A DNA stretch of 64,000 nucleotides. It comes from Streptantibioticus silvisoli (GTDB taxonomy: Bacteria > Actinomycetota > Actinomycetes > Streptomycetales > Streptomycetaceae). The position numbers and the translations under genes were made by a program. The notes beneath the pieces are model-generated. The model saw only the letters and a program-made list of their open reading frames with translations. It had not been told where the DNA came from and searched no databases. This document shows positions 50,812 to 59,932 of this stretch, in pieces (the first letter of the stretch is position 1; each line of letters starts with the position of its first letter). The stretch is taken from the NCBI RefSeq assembly GCF_027947535.2, contig NZ_JAAGKO020000038.1, forward strand, positions 21,158 through 85,157, given 5' to 3'.

Positions 50812-51468
50812 ATGAGCACGGTGACGGACGGCACGGACGGCACGGGCGGGGTCCGGGTACCGGACAGCGCGCTGGCGCGGGAGGCGACGGAGCTGGTGCG
50901 CGACACCACCGGCGACCTGATCTACCACCACTCCCGGCGCGTCTACTTCTTCGGCGCGCTCCAGGGCCGCGAGCGCGGGCTCGGCTTCGACCCCGAACTG
51001 CTCTACGTCGGGGCGATGTTCCACGACCTCGGGCTCGGCGAGCGGTTCCGCGGCAGCGGCCGGCGCTTCGAGGTCGACAGCGCGGAGGAGGCCCGCGGCT
51101 TCCTGACCGCGCGCGGCGTGCCGCAGGACGCGGTGCGCCGGGTGTGGACCGCCATCGCGCTGCACACCACACCGGGCATCCCGCAGTTCATGGAGCCGGA
51201 GGTCGCACTGGTGACCGCCGGGGTGGAGTACGACGTGCTGGGCATCGGGTACGACGACCTGCCGGCCGCCGACCGGGAGGCGGTCGTCGCGCTGCACCCG
51301 CGGCCGGACTTCAAGCGGCGCATCCTGGCCGCCTTCACCGACGGCGTCCGCCCCCGGCCGCGGACGACGTTCGGCAACGTCAAGGCCGACGTGCTGGAGC
51401 ACTTCGTGCCCGGGTTCGAACGCGGCGACTTCGTGCGCGTCGTCCAGGAGTCGCCGTGGCCGGAGTGA
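50812..51468 (+). CDS. HD-domain phosphohydrolase-like protein
   Basis: 218 residues. Predicted metal ligands are His in IYHHSRRVYFFG, the His-Asp pair of LLYVGAMFHDLGLGER and His in ALHTTPGIPQF. This order is that of the cyanamide-hydratase-like HD family and of small HD hydrolases of unknown substrate. GGAGGG precedes ATG 50812. The gene overlaps the start of a GlxA-type regulator by 13 bases, so both proteins are made together; the regulator may sense the HD enzyme's substrate or product (inference). Confidence 0.85.
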   Translation: MSTVTDGTDGTGGVRVPDSALAREATELVRDTTGDLIYHHSRRVYFFGALQGRERGLGFDPELLYVGAMFHDLGLGERFRGSGRRFEVDSAEEARGFLTARGVPQDAVRRVWTAIALHTTPGIPQFMEPEVALVTAGVEYDVLGIGYDDLPAADREAVVALHPRPDFKRRILAAFTDGVRPRPRTTFGNVKADVLEHFVPGFERGDFVRVVQESPWPE

Positions 51469-52466
51469 CCGGGCCGGCCGGCCCGCCGCACGACGTCGCG
51501 GTGGTGGCGTTCGACGGGGTCCAACTGCTCGACGTCACCGGCCCGTTGGAGGTACTGACGACGGCCAACGTCTTCGGTGCCCGCTACCGGGTGCGGACCG
51601 TCTCACCGGATGGCGGCGACGTCGTGACCTCGTCGGGCGTACGGCTGGGGGTGGACGGCGGGCCGCAGGTGCTGCCGCGGCGGCTCGGCACCGTGCTGGT
51701 GCCGGGGCGGCGGGACTGGCGGCGGGCGGTGGCCGACGCGGAACTGGTGGGCCTGGCGGCGGAGTTGGCGGTCCGGTCGCGGCGGGTGACGTCGGTGTGC
51801 GCCGGGGCGTTCGTACTGGCGCAGGCCGGGGTGCTGGACGGGCGGCGGGCCGCGACGCACTGGCGGCTGGCGCGGGAGCTGCGGGCGGCCTACCCGGCGG
51901 TGCGGGTGGAGGCGGACCCGGTGTTCGTGCGGGACGGCCCGGTCGTGACGTCCGCCGGGGTGACCGCGGGCATCGACCTGGCGCTGGCGCTGGTGGAGGA
52001 GGACCACGGCGCCGGCCTGGCCCGCGAGGTCGCCCGCGAACTGGTGGTCTTCATGGCCCGGCCGGGCGGCCAGTCGCAGTTCAGCGCCCGGCTCGGGCCG
52101 CGCGACGCCGGCCATCCGGTGGTGCGCGCGGTCATGGACGCCGTCACCGCCGACCCCGCCGCGCCGCACGGCCCGGCCGCGCTGGCCCGGACCGCCGGTG
52201 TCAGCGCCCGGCACCTGACCCGCCTCTTCCGTGCCGCGACCGGCACGACCCCGGCGCGTTACCTGGAGTCGGTGCGCGTGGAGGCCGCGCGGGCACTGCT
52301 GGAGGGCGGCACCGATCCGGTGGAGCGGGTGGCGCGGGCGGCCGGATTCGGCTCGTCGGAGACCATGCGCCGCGCCTTCCAGCAGCTGCTGGGCGTCTCC
52401 CCCACGGCCTACCGGGCCCGGTTCCGCTCGACGGCGGGAGCGGAGTCGGGAGCGGCAGCGGGGTAG
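51456..52466 (+). CDS. GlxA-family AraC-type regulator with DJ-1/PfpI domain
   Basis: 336 residues. N-terminal DJ-1/PfpI-like domain: VAVVAFDGVQLLDVTGPLEV, then VTSVCAGAFVLAQAGVLDGRRAATHW with the nucleophile-elbow Cys. The C-terminal AraC domain has two HTH motifs (LARTAGVSARHLTRLFRAATG and VARAAGFGSSETMRRAFQQLLGVSP). Such regulators respond to small amides or aldehydes and control oxidative or nitrogen metabolism. GTG 51456 has CAGGAG 5 bases upstream and lies within the HD gene. Downstream 52467-52768 holds no gene that I can support. Confidence 0.9.
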   Translation: MAGVTGPAGPPHDVAVVAFDGVQLLDVTGPLEVLTTANVFGARYRVRTVSPDGGDVVTSSGVRLGVDGGPQVLPRRLGTVLVPGRRDWRRAVADAELVGLAAELAVRSRRVTSVCAGAFVLAQAGVLDGRRAATHWRLARELRAAYPAVRVEADPVFVRDGPVVTSAGVTAGIDLALALVEEDHGAGLAREVARELVVFMARPGGQSQFSARLGPRDAGHPVVRAVMDAVTADPAAPHGPAALARTAGVSARHLTRLFRAATGTTPARYLESVRVEAARALLEGGTDPVERVARAAGFGSSETMRRAFQQLLGVSPTAYRARFRSTAGAESGAAAG

Positions 52467-52768
52467 GGAGCGGGAGCGGAGTCGGCCCGAGGGTCTCGCG
52501 GCGTGGGCGGCCCGGCGGCACCGGCTACGGCTCGGCGGCGGCGACGGCGACGGCTCGGCACCGGCGGCGGCCTCAGCGGCTGCGGCTCACGCATGCCGCG
52601 ACGGCCCCGGCGACGGCGGCAGGGGCCCGCTCCGGGGGTGGAAGCGGGACCCGTGACAGGCGGGAACGGTGCCGGGTGCCGGGGCGGTGGGCGGGACGTA
52701 CGGTGGGAGAACAGCCTCGCCGCAGGCGTCGGCGGGGGCCGTTCCGCGACCGGTCTGGCGGCGAGCTG

Positions 52769-54559
52769 ATGGGTTCCGTACCGCGTGCGAACGGCGACGA
52801 GCCGTTCCTCGCCGGGGTCGGCGACACGCTGCACGCCATCGAGGCGGTGGGGGTCGCCCTGCTGCTGCGCGCGCCGGACGCCCCGCAGCTGGACGCGGCG
52901 GCCGTCGTCGTCACACCGCTGGGTTCCGGCGTGGTGGAGAACGTCCGGCTGGACGACGAGGTGTTCGCCACCGCCAACGCCTACCGCTCGGACCGCGTGG
53001 TGGGCGCGTTGCCCATGGACATCATGAGCGGCCACCCGGAGCTCTCGGCGTTCGCGCCGTTCCCGTACGCGGTGGGGTCGGCGCCGGTGTTCGCCGGCGG
53101 CCGGCGGCCGGCGGGCACGCTGACCGCGTTCTGGCAGCGCCCGTACGGCGGTCCGCAACCGTGGGAGCTGGCCGGGCTGGCGTCCGGCGCGCGACGGCTG
53201 ACGCGGGAGCTGACCCGGCGCGCCCGGGCCGGGACACCGCCGGTCCCGCCCCCGGTCCCGGTGGTGGTGGCCGCCGACACCGAGGTCAGCGGCAACGTCA
53301 CATCGACCGCGCCGCACCTGTACCACCTGCACAAACTCGCCGTGCTGCTCTCCTCGGCCGCGGACACCCGCAAGGCGGTGGAGATGACGGTGCAGCGGCT
53401 GACGGGCGGATTCGGCACGCTCGGCGCGGTCGTCACCTCGCTGTCCGGCCGCCAGTTGCGGGTGCTGGGACAGCAGGGCTGCTCGGCCCGGTTCGCCGCG
53501 GAACTCGACGGCGCGGCGCTGAGCGACGGATCACCGGAGGCGGGCGCGGTGGCCACCCGGCGCCAGTGCGTGCTGTCCCCGGCCGACCCCCGAGCGGCCG
53601 GCCGGCTGGCGGACCCGTCGGGTCCCGGGGAGCGGGTGAGCGGGGACCGGACGGCCGAGGGGGCGTTCTGGGTGGTCGTCCCGCTGCTGTCCGGGCAGCG
53701 GGTGATCGGCACGTGCTCGATGGCCTTCGACGCCGGGCGCGACAACCTCGTCGCCGAGCAGTCGGTACTGACCGCGCTGGCCACCCTGCTCGGGCAGGCC
53801 CTGGAACGCACCCGGCTGCTCGACGGCCAGCACGCGCTGGCCGCCCGGCTCCAGCGCATCCTGCTGCCCGGCACGCTGGCCGGGCACCCCCGGCTGACCA
53901 GCGCCAGCCGCTACCTGTCGGCGACCAGCGGCATCGAGATCGGCGGCGACTGGTACGAGATGATCCGGCTGCCCGGCGGCGGCGTCGCCCTGGTCGTCGG
54001 CGACGTCGAGGGGCACAACGTCCCGGCGGCGGTGGTGATGGGCCAACTGCGCGGCGCCATGCGGGCGTACGCGGCCGAGGGCCACGGTCCCGGCACCCTG
54101 CTGGCCCGTTCGGACCGGCTGCTCGTCGGTCTGGACACCGACCTGTTCGCGACCTGCTGCTGCGTCGCGCTGGACCCGGAGCACGGCACGGCCGAGATCG
54201 CCACCGCCGGCCATCCCCCGCCGCTGCTGCGTACCCCCGACGGCGGCTACCCGGCGCTGGGCGTAGTGCCCGGCCCGCCGCTGGGCGTGGCGGCGACCGG
54301 CGCCGACTTCCCGGTGCGGCGGCTCGACCTGGCCTCCGGCAGCCTGCTGGCCCTGTACACCGACGGGCTGGCCTCGGCGGTCGACGGCGAACTCCCGCCG
54401 CGCGCCCTGGAGGAGGGCGTGGCCGACGGCCTCGGACTGGGCGAGCTGTGCGACCTGCTCACCGACCCCGACGCCGCCGGCGCGCCCCCGCACCACCACG
54501 ACGACGCGGCACTGCTGCTCGTACGGTACGAGGGCCGGTACGAAGGCCGGGCGGCCTGA
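52769..54559 (+). CDS. GAF-SpoIIE-type serine phosphatase
   Basis: 596 residues. The N-terminal 160 residues resemble an ANTAR-less GAF domain (LHAIEAVGVALLLRAP...GSAPVFAGGRRPAGTLTAFWQRP). A second GAF-like domain spans about 200-345. The C-terminal PP2C/SpoIIE domain shows SGIEIGGDWYEMIRLPGG, VVGDVEGHNVPAAVVMGQLRGAM, FATCCCVALDP, LLALYTDGLASAVDG and HHHDDAALLLVRY, with the metal-binding Asp residues in place. It should dephosphorylate an anti-sigma-factor antagonist. ATG 52769 has only a weak GGCGAG site. Confidence 0.9.
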   Translation: MGSVPRANGDEPFLAGVGDTLHAIEAVGVALLLRAPDAPQLDAAAVVVTPLGSGVVENVRLDDEVFATANAYRSDRVVGALPMDIMSGHPELSAFAPFPYAVGSAPVFAGGRRPAGTLTAFWQRPYGGPQPWELAGLASGARRLTRELTRRARAGTPPVPPPVPVVVAADTEVSGNVTSTAPHLYHLHKLAVLLSSAADTRKAVEMTVQRLTGGFGTLGAVVTSLSGRQLRVLGQQGCSARFAAELDGAALSDGSPEAGAVATRRQCVLSPADPRAAGRLADPSGPGERVSGDRTAEGAFWVVVPLLSGQRVIGTCSMAFDAGRDNLVAEQSVLTALATLLGQALERTRLLDGQHALAARLQRILLPGTLAGHPRLTSASRYLSATSGIEIGGDWYEMIRLPGGGVALVVGDVEGHNVPAAVVMGQLRGAMRAYAAEGHGPGTLLARSDRLLVGLDTDLFATCCCVALDPEHGTAEIATAGHPPPLLRTPDGGYPALGVVPGPPLGVAATGADFPVRRLDLASGSLLALYTDGLASAVDGELPPRALEEGVADGLGLGELCDLLTDPDAAGAPPHHHDDAALLLVRYEGRYEGRAA

Positions 54560-54789
54560 GCGACCCGCCCCGCGCGGTCGGCACGGTCGGCACAGGCGGC
54601 GGGGGCAGCGGGGAGACGGCGGGTTCGGCCCGCGGCGCCGTCCGACGGGTGGCCGACCGCGCGCAGGACGGCGCCGGCGTTGCCGCCATCACGCCAACTC
54701 ACGTTCCGCAACTCGCCCTCCGCGACGGCCCGTTGCGCGTCGCGGCGCTCGTGTCCCCCTGCGGACGGGCGCGGTGGCGGTGGCGGTGG

Positions 54790-55689
54790 TCAGGCGTGGC
54801 AGTGGATGAGGCCGCCGTTCAGTTCGATCATGTCGGCGGCCAGCCGCGTCATGTCGACCGGGGTGCCGGTGATCTCGGCGTAGCCGCTGTGGATGTTGGC
54901 CACCAGGCGTTCGGGTTCGCGCAGCGCGGCCCAGCGCCCGAGGTCGGCCTGCCGGGCGGCGTCGAGCGGGGCAAGGCCGTCGGCGTGGGCGGCGCGGGCG
55001 AGTTGCCGGAGCCAGGTGAGGTACTCCAGGGTCTCCAGCAGCAGTTCGGGGCCGGACGGGCCGCCGTGGCCCGGCACGACGACCTCCGGGTCCAGCTCGC
55101 CGAGTTCCTCCAGGGTGCGGGCCAGCCCGCCGGGCGATCCCTCGGCCAGGAGCGGGGTGCCGCCGTTGAAGACCAGGTCGCCGCTGATCAGCACCCGGTC
55201 GTCGGGCAGCCAGGCGTAGACGTCGCCGCGGGTGTGGGCGGCGCGGCCGGGGTGGCGCAGTTCGACGCGGCGGTCGCCGGACCACAGGGTGAGCGTGTCG
55301 CGGAACGTCAGCCCCGGCGCCGCCGGCCGGATGTCGCCCCAGCTCGGGCCGGTGAACAGCGCCAGTACCGCGTGGTAGTCGTCGCGCAGCACCCGTTCCC
55401 GGCAGTAGGTGTGGCTGACGACGGTGGCCTCGGGGAACAGGTGGTTGCCGTGGGTGTGGTCGCCGTGGTGGTGGGTGGCGACCAGTGTGCGCACGGGCAC
55501 GTCGGTCACGCGGGATATCGCCGCCCGGTAGGCGCGGGTGCGCGCCTCGGTGGCTGCGGTGTCCACAGTGATCGCCGCGTCGGGGCCGGTGATCAGCACG
55601 GCGTTGTTGAGGTACCAGCCGCCGTCCTGCTGGAGGTAGGCGTGCACGCCGTCCGCGACGGCGACCATCGAGGGAGTGAGTTCGGCCAT
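54790..55689 (-). CDS. MBL-fold metallo-hydrolase
   Basis: 299 residues. The metal motif His73-x-His75-x-Asp77-His78 (THHHGDHTHGN), VLISGDLVFNGGTP and VVPGHGGPSG define a dinuclear zinc MBL fold of the glyoxalase II/SoxH type. The C-terminal 60 residues extend beyond the core. Such proteins hydrolyse thioesters, lactones or sulfate esters; substrate unknown. ATG 55689 starts the conserved N-terminus but lacks a visible Shine-Dalgarno site. It stands alone, divergent from the condensation-domain gene. Confidence 0.87.
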   Translation of the reverse strand: MAELTPSMVAVADGVHAYLQQDGGWYLNNAVLITGPDAAITVDTAATEARTRAYRAAISRVTDVPVRTLVATHHHGDHTHGNHLFPEATVVSHTYCRERVLRDDYHAVLALFTGPSWGDIRPAAPGLTFRDTLTLWSGDRRVELRHPGRAAHTRGDVYAWLPDDRVLISGDLVFNGGTPLLAEGSPGGLARTLEELGELDPEVVVPGHGGPSGPELLLETLEYLTWLRQLARAAHADGLAPLDAARQADLGRWAALREPERLVANIHSGYAEITGTPVDMTRLAADMIELNGGLIHCHA

Positions 55690-56008
55690 GGAACCAGGAG
55701 TGTAGGCGGAAGGCGCGCGGCCGGGACGGCCGGGCGGAAGGCGCGCGGGCGCGGAGACGACCGCCCGGCGACGCCGGCGCGCAGACCGCGCGGACGGTAC
55801 CGGCGCGGGTCGGCGCGTTCCCCCCGACCGCCGACCGGCGTGCGGCGTGCGGCGTGTGGAAACCGGCGTGCGGGCGTGCCGCGGTCCGGGGCCCGCACCG
55901 GGCGTGTGCCGGCGGGCGCACGCGCTCCGGCCCGCGCCGGTGTTCCCGCCTTCGCGCCCCCTCGTCTTCGTTTCGGCTACGGGGGGAACTGATGTCGCAG
56001 CGATATCC

Positions 56009-56032
56009 CCTGATGGAAGTCATTTCATCAGG
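56009..56032. promoter_or_regulatory. Inverted repeat upstream of the condensation-domain gene
   Basis: CCTGATG (56009-56015) and CATCAGG (56026-56032) flank a 10-base spacer, in the A/T-richest part of the otherwise gene-free stretch 55690-56256. Position about 230 bases before the gene and size fit a dimeric repressor site. Confidence 0.45.
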
Positions 56033-56256
56033 ACGGAAAGGTTCCTCGCCGGGTTCGGCGCGCCTGCCGCTAACATGGCGGGCATTGCTCCTGACGTCAT
56101 GTCAGGCAGTTCGGGACCCCGGAAGGCCGAGGCCGGAGCGCTGTCGCCCACCGCGCCCGAGTCCGGTGCGGCGAGGGCCCGGTCAGGTCGCCTCTCCCCC
56201 CGGCGCGACGACGGTTTCCCCGCCGGGAGAAGACCTGCCCCCATTCTGGAAAACCC

Positions 56257-57849
56257 ATGAGGGAAGGTTGTGCACCGGTGATTCAGGCCCCCATCGATGA
56301 GTTGGACGTGGCGCCCGGACACGTCCTCGAATGGAGACTGCGTGCTCCGGGAACGGACGAACCGGGAATTCCCCGGGCACGCGGGGCGATCGCGTCGTAC
56401 AACCAGGAGAAGCACTACGCCGTGGCGAAGGAGGCGGCCGCTGGCAGCGCCGAGCGGTTCGGTTCCTACGTCGCCGGCACCTTCGAGATCGACGGGGCGC
56501 TCGACCGGCCGGCCCTGGAGTCCGCGCTGCTGCACCTGGTGCGCCGGCACGAGGTGCTGCGCAGCGAGTTCGAGCAGCTGGCCGGCGATCTGACCTGCGA
56601 TCCCGTCGAGTGCGACGACATCGCGCTGGAACTGGTCGACGTGGGGCGCGTGGACACCCCGGACGCGCTGCGGTCGTACCTGCACGGGCTGTTCACCGCG
56701 ATGGACACCCTGGCCTGGCCGTTGTTCGTGGTGGGGGCGGTGGTCCGGCAGGAGTCGACGACCGTCTTCTTCGGCTACGACCACCTGGTGTGCGACGGGC
56801 TGTCGACGCCGATCGCCATCAACGACATCGCGACCGCGTACGCGGCCTACCGCGAGGGCCGGCGGCCGGTGCTGCCCGAGGCGGGCAGCTACCTCGCGTT
56901 CAGCCGGGAGGAACGCGCCCGCAACCGGGCGATGGACGCCACCGACAGCCGGCTGGACTACTGGAAGGGGTTCATGGCGCGCAACGGCGACTTCTTCCCG
57001 CGCTTCCCGCTGGACCTCGGCGTGGAGCAGGGCCGCATGTACCCCACGGTCAACGAGCTGGACAAACTGCTGACCGCCGAGCAGACCGACGCGCTGGAGA
57101 CCCGCTGCCGGGCGGCCGGCGGGCGGCTGTTCATGGGGCTGCTGGCCGCGATGGGCGTGTGCCTGCGCCAGGAGGGCGGCCCGGGGGTCTACCGGGGCAT
57201 CATGCCGATCAGCGAACGCGGCCGGGGCTCGTACGGCAACGCCATCGGGTGGTTCGTCAACACCATGCCGATCGAGTTCTCCGTCGAGGAGGGCCTGGAC
57301 CTGCCGGAGATCCTGGCGAACGTCCGGAACGCGATGGCCGCGCTGATGGCACACGTCGACGTGCCGTTCGTCAGGGCCTGGCACCTGCTGGCCCCCGAGT
57401 ACGCCACCCTGCTGTCCTGGCCGTTCGCGGTGAACTTCTTCTCCTACCTCGACTTCCGGCGGACCCCCGGCGCCGGGAACCACCTCGCCTGGAAGGCCCG
57501 CAAGCACATCTGGGCGTCGCACAGCAACGGCATCTGCTACTGGTTCCACCGCAACGACACCGGCCTGTACGTGTGTTCCGTCTACGCCGACACCCCGCAG
57601 GCCCGCCGCACCAAGGCCGCCCTCGGACGGCGGATGGAGCAGACGCTCACCACGCTGGCCGAGTCCGGCTCGTTCCGCCCGGCGCGCACCGGGGACGGCG
57701 CGGCGCGCGGCCCGGAGATCCCGGCGCAGGCGCGGGGCGCCGCGGCGGACGGCCCGCGGGGCGCGGGGCCGGTGACCGGTCCGGCCGCGGTCAGCGGGTG
57801 GCCCGGCCGGCCAGCAGGCGTGTCATCAGGGCGAGCGGGGGCCAGTTGA
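56257..57849 (+). CDS. Stand-alone condensation-domain acyltransferase-like protein
   Basis: About 530 residues, the size of one NRPS condensation domain plus a tail. Core segments are FEIDGALDRPALESALLHLVRRHEVLRSEFEQ, then FFGYDHLVCDGLSTPIAINDI where the usual HHxxxDG is DHLVCDG: the second, catalytic His and the Asp-Gly are kept. GLLAAMGVCLRQEGG and YGNAIGWFVNTMPIEF follow as in condensation/WES/PapA-like enzymes. The C-terminal 70 residues are low complexity. ATG 56257 or GTG 56278. No adenylation or carrier domain is adjacent. The 3' end overlaps the convergent LysR gene by 59 bases. Confidence 0.82.
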   Translation: MREGCAPVIQAPIDELDVAPGHVLEWRLRAPGTDEPGIPRARGAIASYNQEKHYAVAKEAAAGSAERFGSYVAGTFEIDGALDRPALESALLHLVRRHEVLRSEFEQLAGDLTCDPVECDDIALELVDVGRVDTPDALRSYLHGLFTAMDTLAWPLFVVGAVVRQESTTVFFGYDHLVCDGLSTPIAINDIATAYAAYREGRRPVLPEAGSYLAFSREERARNRAMDATDSRLDYWKGFMARNGDFFPRFPLDLGVEQGRMYPTVNELDKLLTAEQTDALETRCRAAGGRLFMGLLAAMGVCLRQEGGPGVYRGIMPISERGRGSYGNAIGWFVNTMPIEFSVEEGLDLPEILANVRNAMAALMAHVDVPFVRAWHLLAPEYATLLSWPFAVNFFSYLDFRRTPGAGNHLAWKARKHIWASHSNGICYWFHRNDTGLYVCSVYADTPQARRTKAALGRRMEQTLTTLAESGSFRPARTGDGAARGPEIPAQARGAAADGPRGAGPVTGPAAVSGWPGRPAGVSSGRAGAS

Positions 57850-58684
57850 GCCGGCCGGGGCGGGCGACCGCGTAGGACCGCAGTTCGACGGCGGGCGCGG
57901 TGAGCGGCAGCAGGCGGACGCCGGGCCGGACGGGGTGGTCGGCCGGGAGCAGCGCCACGCCGAGGCCGGCGGCGATCATGTCCTGGACCAGGTCGAGGCT
58001 GTCGGCCCGGTGGGCCACCCGGGGGGTGAAGCCGGCCAGCGAGGCGACGACCCGCACGACGTCCTCGTCCGCGGTGTTGCGGGAGTTGACGATCCACGGC
58101 TCGTCCGCGAACCGGGCGAAGACCCGCGGGGCGCCGCCCGTCACACCCGTACCGGCCGCACCGGGGACCGCCAGGGCCCAGCGGGCGGTCCACAGCGGCG
58201 TCGCCTCCACGGTGCGGTCGGGCGCGGCGGGGGCGAGGTTGTAGTCGTAGGTGAGCGCCAGGTCCACCTCGTCGCAGGCCAGCAGGGCCAGCGCCTCGGC
58301 GGGTTCGTGCTCGCGCACCAGCACCCGGAGCCGGGGGTGGCCGGCCGCCAGCCCGGCGACGACGGGGAGCAGGAAGGCGCGGACCGCGGTGGCGAAGCCG
58401 GCGACCCGCAGGGTGCCGGCCGGTTCCGCGGCCGGGTCGAGGTCGAGGCGCGCCGCCTCGACGGCGGCCAGGATCGTCACCGCGTGGCCGGCCAGCCGCC
58501 GCCCGGCGGGCGTCAGGCGCACCCGGCGTCCCTCCGGCTCGATCAGCGGGGTGCCCGCCTCCCGGGCCAGCACGGCGATCTGCTGCGAGACGGTCGAGGT
58601 CGTGGTGCCCAGCACGTCCGCGACCGCGCGCATCGATCCGAGGCGGGACAGTTCGAGCAGCAGGCGCAGCCGGCGGGTCTCCAT
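57791..58684 (-). CDS. LysR-family transcriptional regulator
   Basis: 297 residues. HTH at the N-terminus (LRLLLELSRLGSMRAVADVLGTTTSTVSQQIAVLAREAG), LTPAGRRLAGHA linker and an effector domain with FADEPWIVNSRNTADEDVVR and MIAAGLGVALLPADHPV. The start at ATG 58684 places the HTH at residue 3 as usual for the family. It is divergent from the EamA transporter gene and the palindrome between them is the likely operator, so it probably controls that transporter. Confidence 0.9.
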   Translation of the reverse strand: METRRLRLLLELSRLGSMRAVADVLGTTTSTVSQQIAVLAREAGTPLIEPEGRRVRLTPAGRRLAGHAVTILAAVEAARLDLDPAAEPAGTLRVAGFATAVRAFLLPVVAGLAAGHPRLRVLVREHEPAEALALLACDEVDLALTYDYNLAPAAPDRTVEATPLWTARWALAVPGAAGTGVTGGAPRVFARFADEPWIVNSRNTADEDVVRVVASLAGFTPRVAHRADSLDLVQDMIAAGLGVALLPADHPVRPGVRLLPLTAPAVELRSYAVARPGRLNWPPLALMTRLLAGRATR

Positions 58685-58711
58685 GGGGCCATTGTCCAGC
58701 TTCTTCGAACG

Positions 58712-58725
58712 GATCATCCATGATC
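58712..58725. promoter_or_regulatory. LysR/EamA divergent operator
   Basis: GATCAT-CC-ATGATC is a perfect 6+2+6 palindrome in the 84-base gap between the divergent genes, the expected position for LysR autoregulation and activation of the transporter gene. Confidence 0.6.
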
Positions 58726-58768
58726 GGCACGTGGACACGGACGATGGACGCGTCGTCTACTCGTGGCC

Positions 58769-59806
58769 ATGGCGCCGACCGATCCAATACCGCACCCGTC
58801 CGCTCCGGCCACCCCCGGTGGCCCGCCGGCCGCCTCCCGCGCGGGGGCCGGCACCGGGGCCCTGATGGCGGTCGCGTCCATGTCCTGCGTGCAGCTGGGG
58901 CTCGCCGTCTCCGTCGACCTGTTCGGCCGGCTCGGCCCGCTGGGCACGGCGTGGCTGCGGCTGGCGTGGGCCGGGGTGCTGCTGCTGGCCCTGGTACGGC
59001 CCCGGCCGTCGGACTTCACCCGGCGCGGGCTGCTGGCGTGCGTGGGGCTCGGGGTGGTGACGTCCGGGCTGATGCTGCTGTTCATGCTGGCGGTCGCGCG
59101 GATGCAGCTGGGCACCGCCAGCGCGCTGGAGTTCCTCGGGCCGCTGGCGGTGGCGGTGCTGGGCGGCCGGGGCGGCGGGCGGCGGCGCTGGACGGTGTGC
59201 GCGGCGGCCGGGGTGCTGCTGCTGACCCAGCCCTGGCACGGCGGGACGAGTGCGTCCGGCGTCGGCTTCGCGCTGGCCGCGGCGGCCTGCTGGGCGGCCT
59301 ACATACTGCTGACGCAACGGGTCGGCGACCAGGTCACCGGCCTGCGCGGGCTGGCGGTGTCCATGCCGGTGGCCGCGGTGGTGGCGACGTTCGTGGTGGG
59401 CCCCGGTGAACTGGGCCGCGTCACCTGGCCGTTGCTGCTGACCGGCCTCGGCCTGGCCGTCCTGCACCCGGTGGTCCCGTTCAGCCTGGAGTTCCTCGCC
59501 CTGCGCCGGCTGACCGCCACCGCCTTCGGCACGCTGATGAGCCTGGAGCCGGCCATCGCGCTGGTCGTCGGCCTGGTCGCGCTGGGCCAGATCCCGGGCC
59601 CGGCGCCCGCGGTGGGCGTCGCCCTGGTCGTCACGGCCGGCGTCGGCGCCACCCGCGCGGGGGAACGGGAGGCGTTGGTCGACGGTGCGGTCGCCGACGG
59701 TGAGGTCGCCGAGGGTGCGGTGGGGGCGGCCGACGGTGCGGTGGTTGGCGGTGAGGTGGTTGACGGTGAGGTCGCCGAGGGTGCGGTGGGGGGCGGCCGG
59801 CGATGA
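58769..59806 (+). CDS. EamA/RhtA-type exporter with repetitive C-terminal tail
   Basis: About 345 residues with ten predicted helices of the drug/metabolite transporter superfamily. [19 protein letters not shown] and [26 protein letters not shown] are the RhtA-like motifs of threonine/homoserine and amino-acid exporters. The last 45 residues are a hydrophilic repeat ([21 protein letters not shown]) unlike anything in the family; it comes from a DNA repeat that also continues past the stop. Start ATG 58769 or GTG 58763, without a clear RBS. Likely controlled by the divergent LysR. Confidence 0.87.
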   Translation: MAPTDPIPHPSAPATPGGPPAASRAGAGTGALMAVASMSCVQLGLAVSVDLFGRLGPLGTAWLRLAWAGVLLLALVRPRPSDFTRRGLLACVGLGVVTSGLMLLFMLAVARMQLGTASALEFLGPLAVAVLGGRGGGRRRWTVCAAAGVLLLTQPWHGGTSASGVGFALAAAACWAAYILLTQRVGDQVTGLRGLAVSMPVAAVVATFVVGPGELGRVTWPLLLTGLGLAVLHPVVPFSLEFLALRRLTATAFGTLMSLEPAIALVVGLVALGQIPGPAPAVGVALVVTAGVGATRAGEREALVDGAVADGEVAEGAVGAADGAVVGGEVVDGEVAEGAVGGGRR

Positions 59807-59932
59807 GGTCGCTGCCGGTGCGGTGGTTGGCGGTGCCGCTGACGCTGGGGCGGCCGGCGGTGCGGTTGCTGACGGTGACGTGGCCGACGGTGCCGTGAGG
59901 CCGGCCGGCGCTGACGTCGCTGCGGGGTGACG
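59688..59932 (+). repeat. Imperfect GGTGAGGTCGCC/GGTGCGGT repeats across the exporter stop
   Basis: The exporter's last 40 codons and about 125 bases downstream consist of variants of GACGGTGAGGTCGCC and GGTGCGGTG. The words resemble those in the ABC linker at 28892-29163, suggesting a shared mode of slippage expansion. Confidence 0.75.

Noticed and set aside
48275..51172. A 965-codon version of the amidase
   Set aside because: The added 300 residues have no domain and lie opposite the HD gene; the signal peptide and RBS mark ATG 50260 as the start.
51413..51425. A GGTTCGAA-like T-loop word
   Set aside because: It lies inside the HD gene without cloverleaf partners.
55847..56300. Plus-strand frames upstream of the condensation-domain gene
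   Set aside because: No Shine-Dalgarno site, no family features and mixed composition; this is the promoter region with an inverted repeat.
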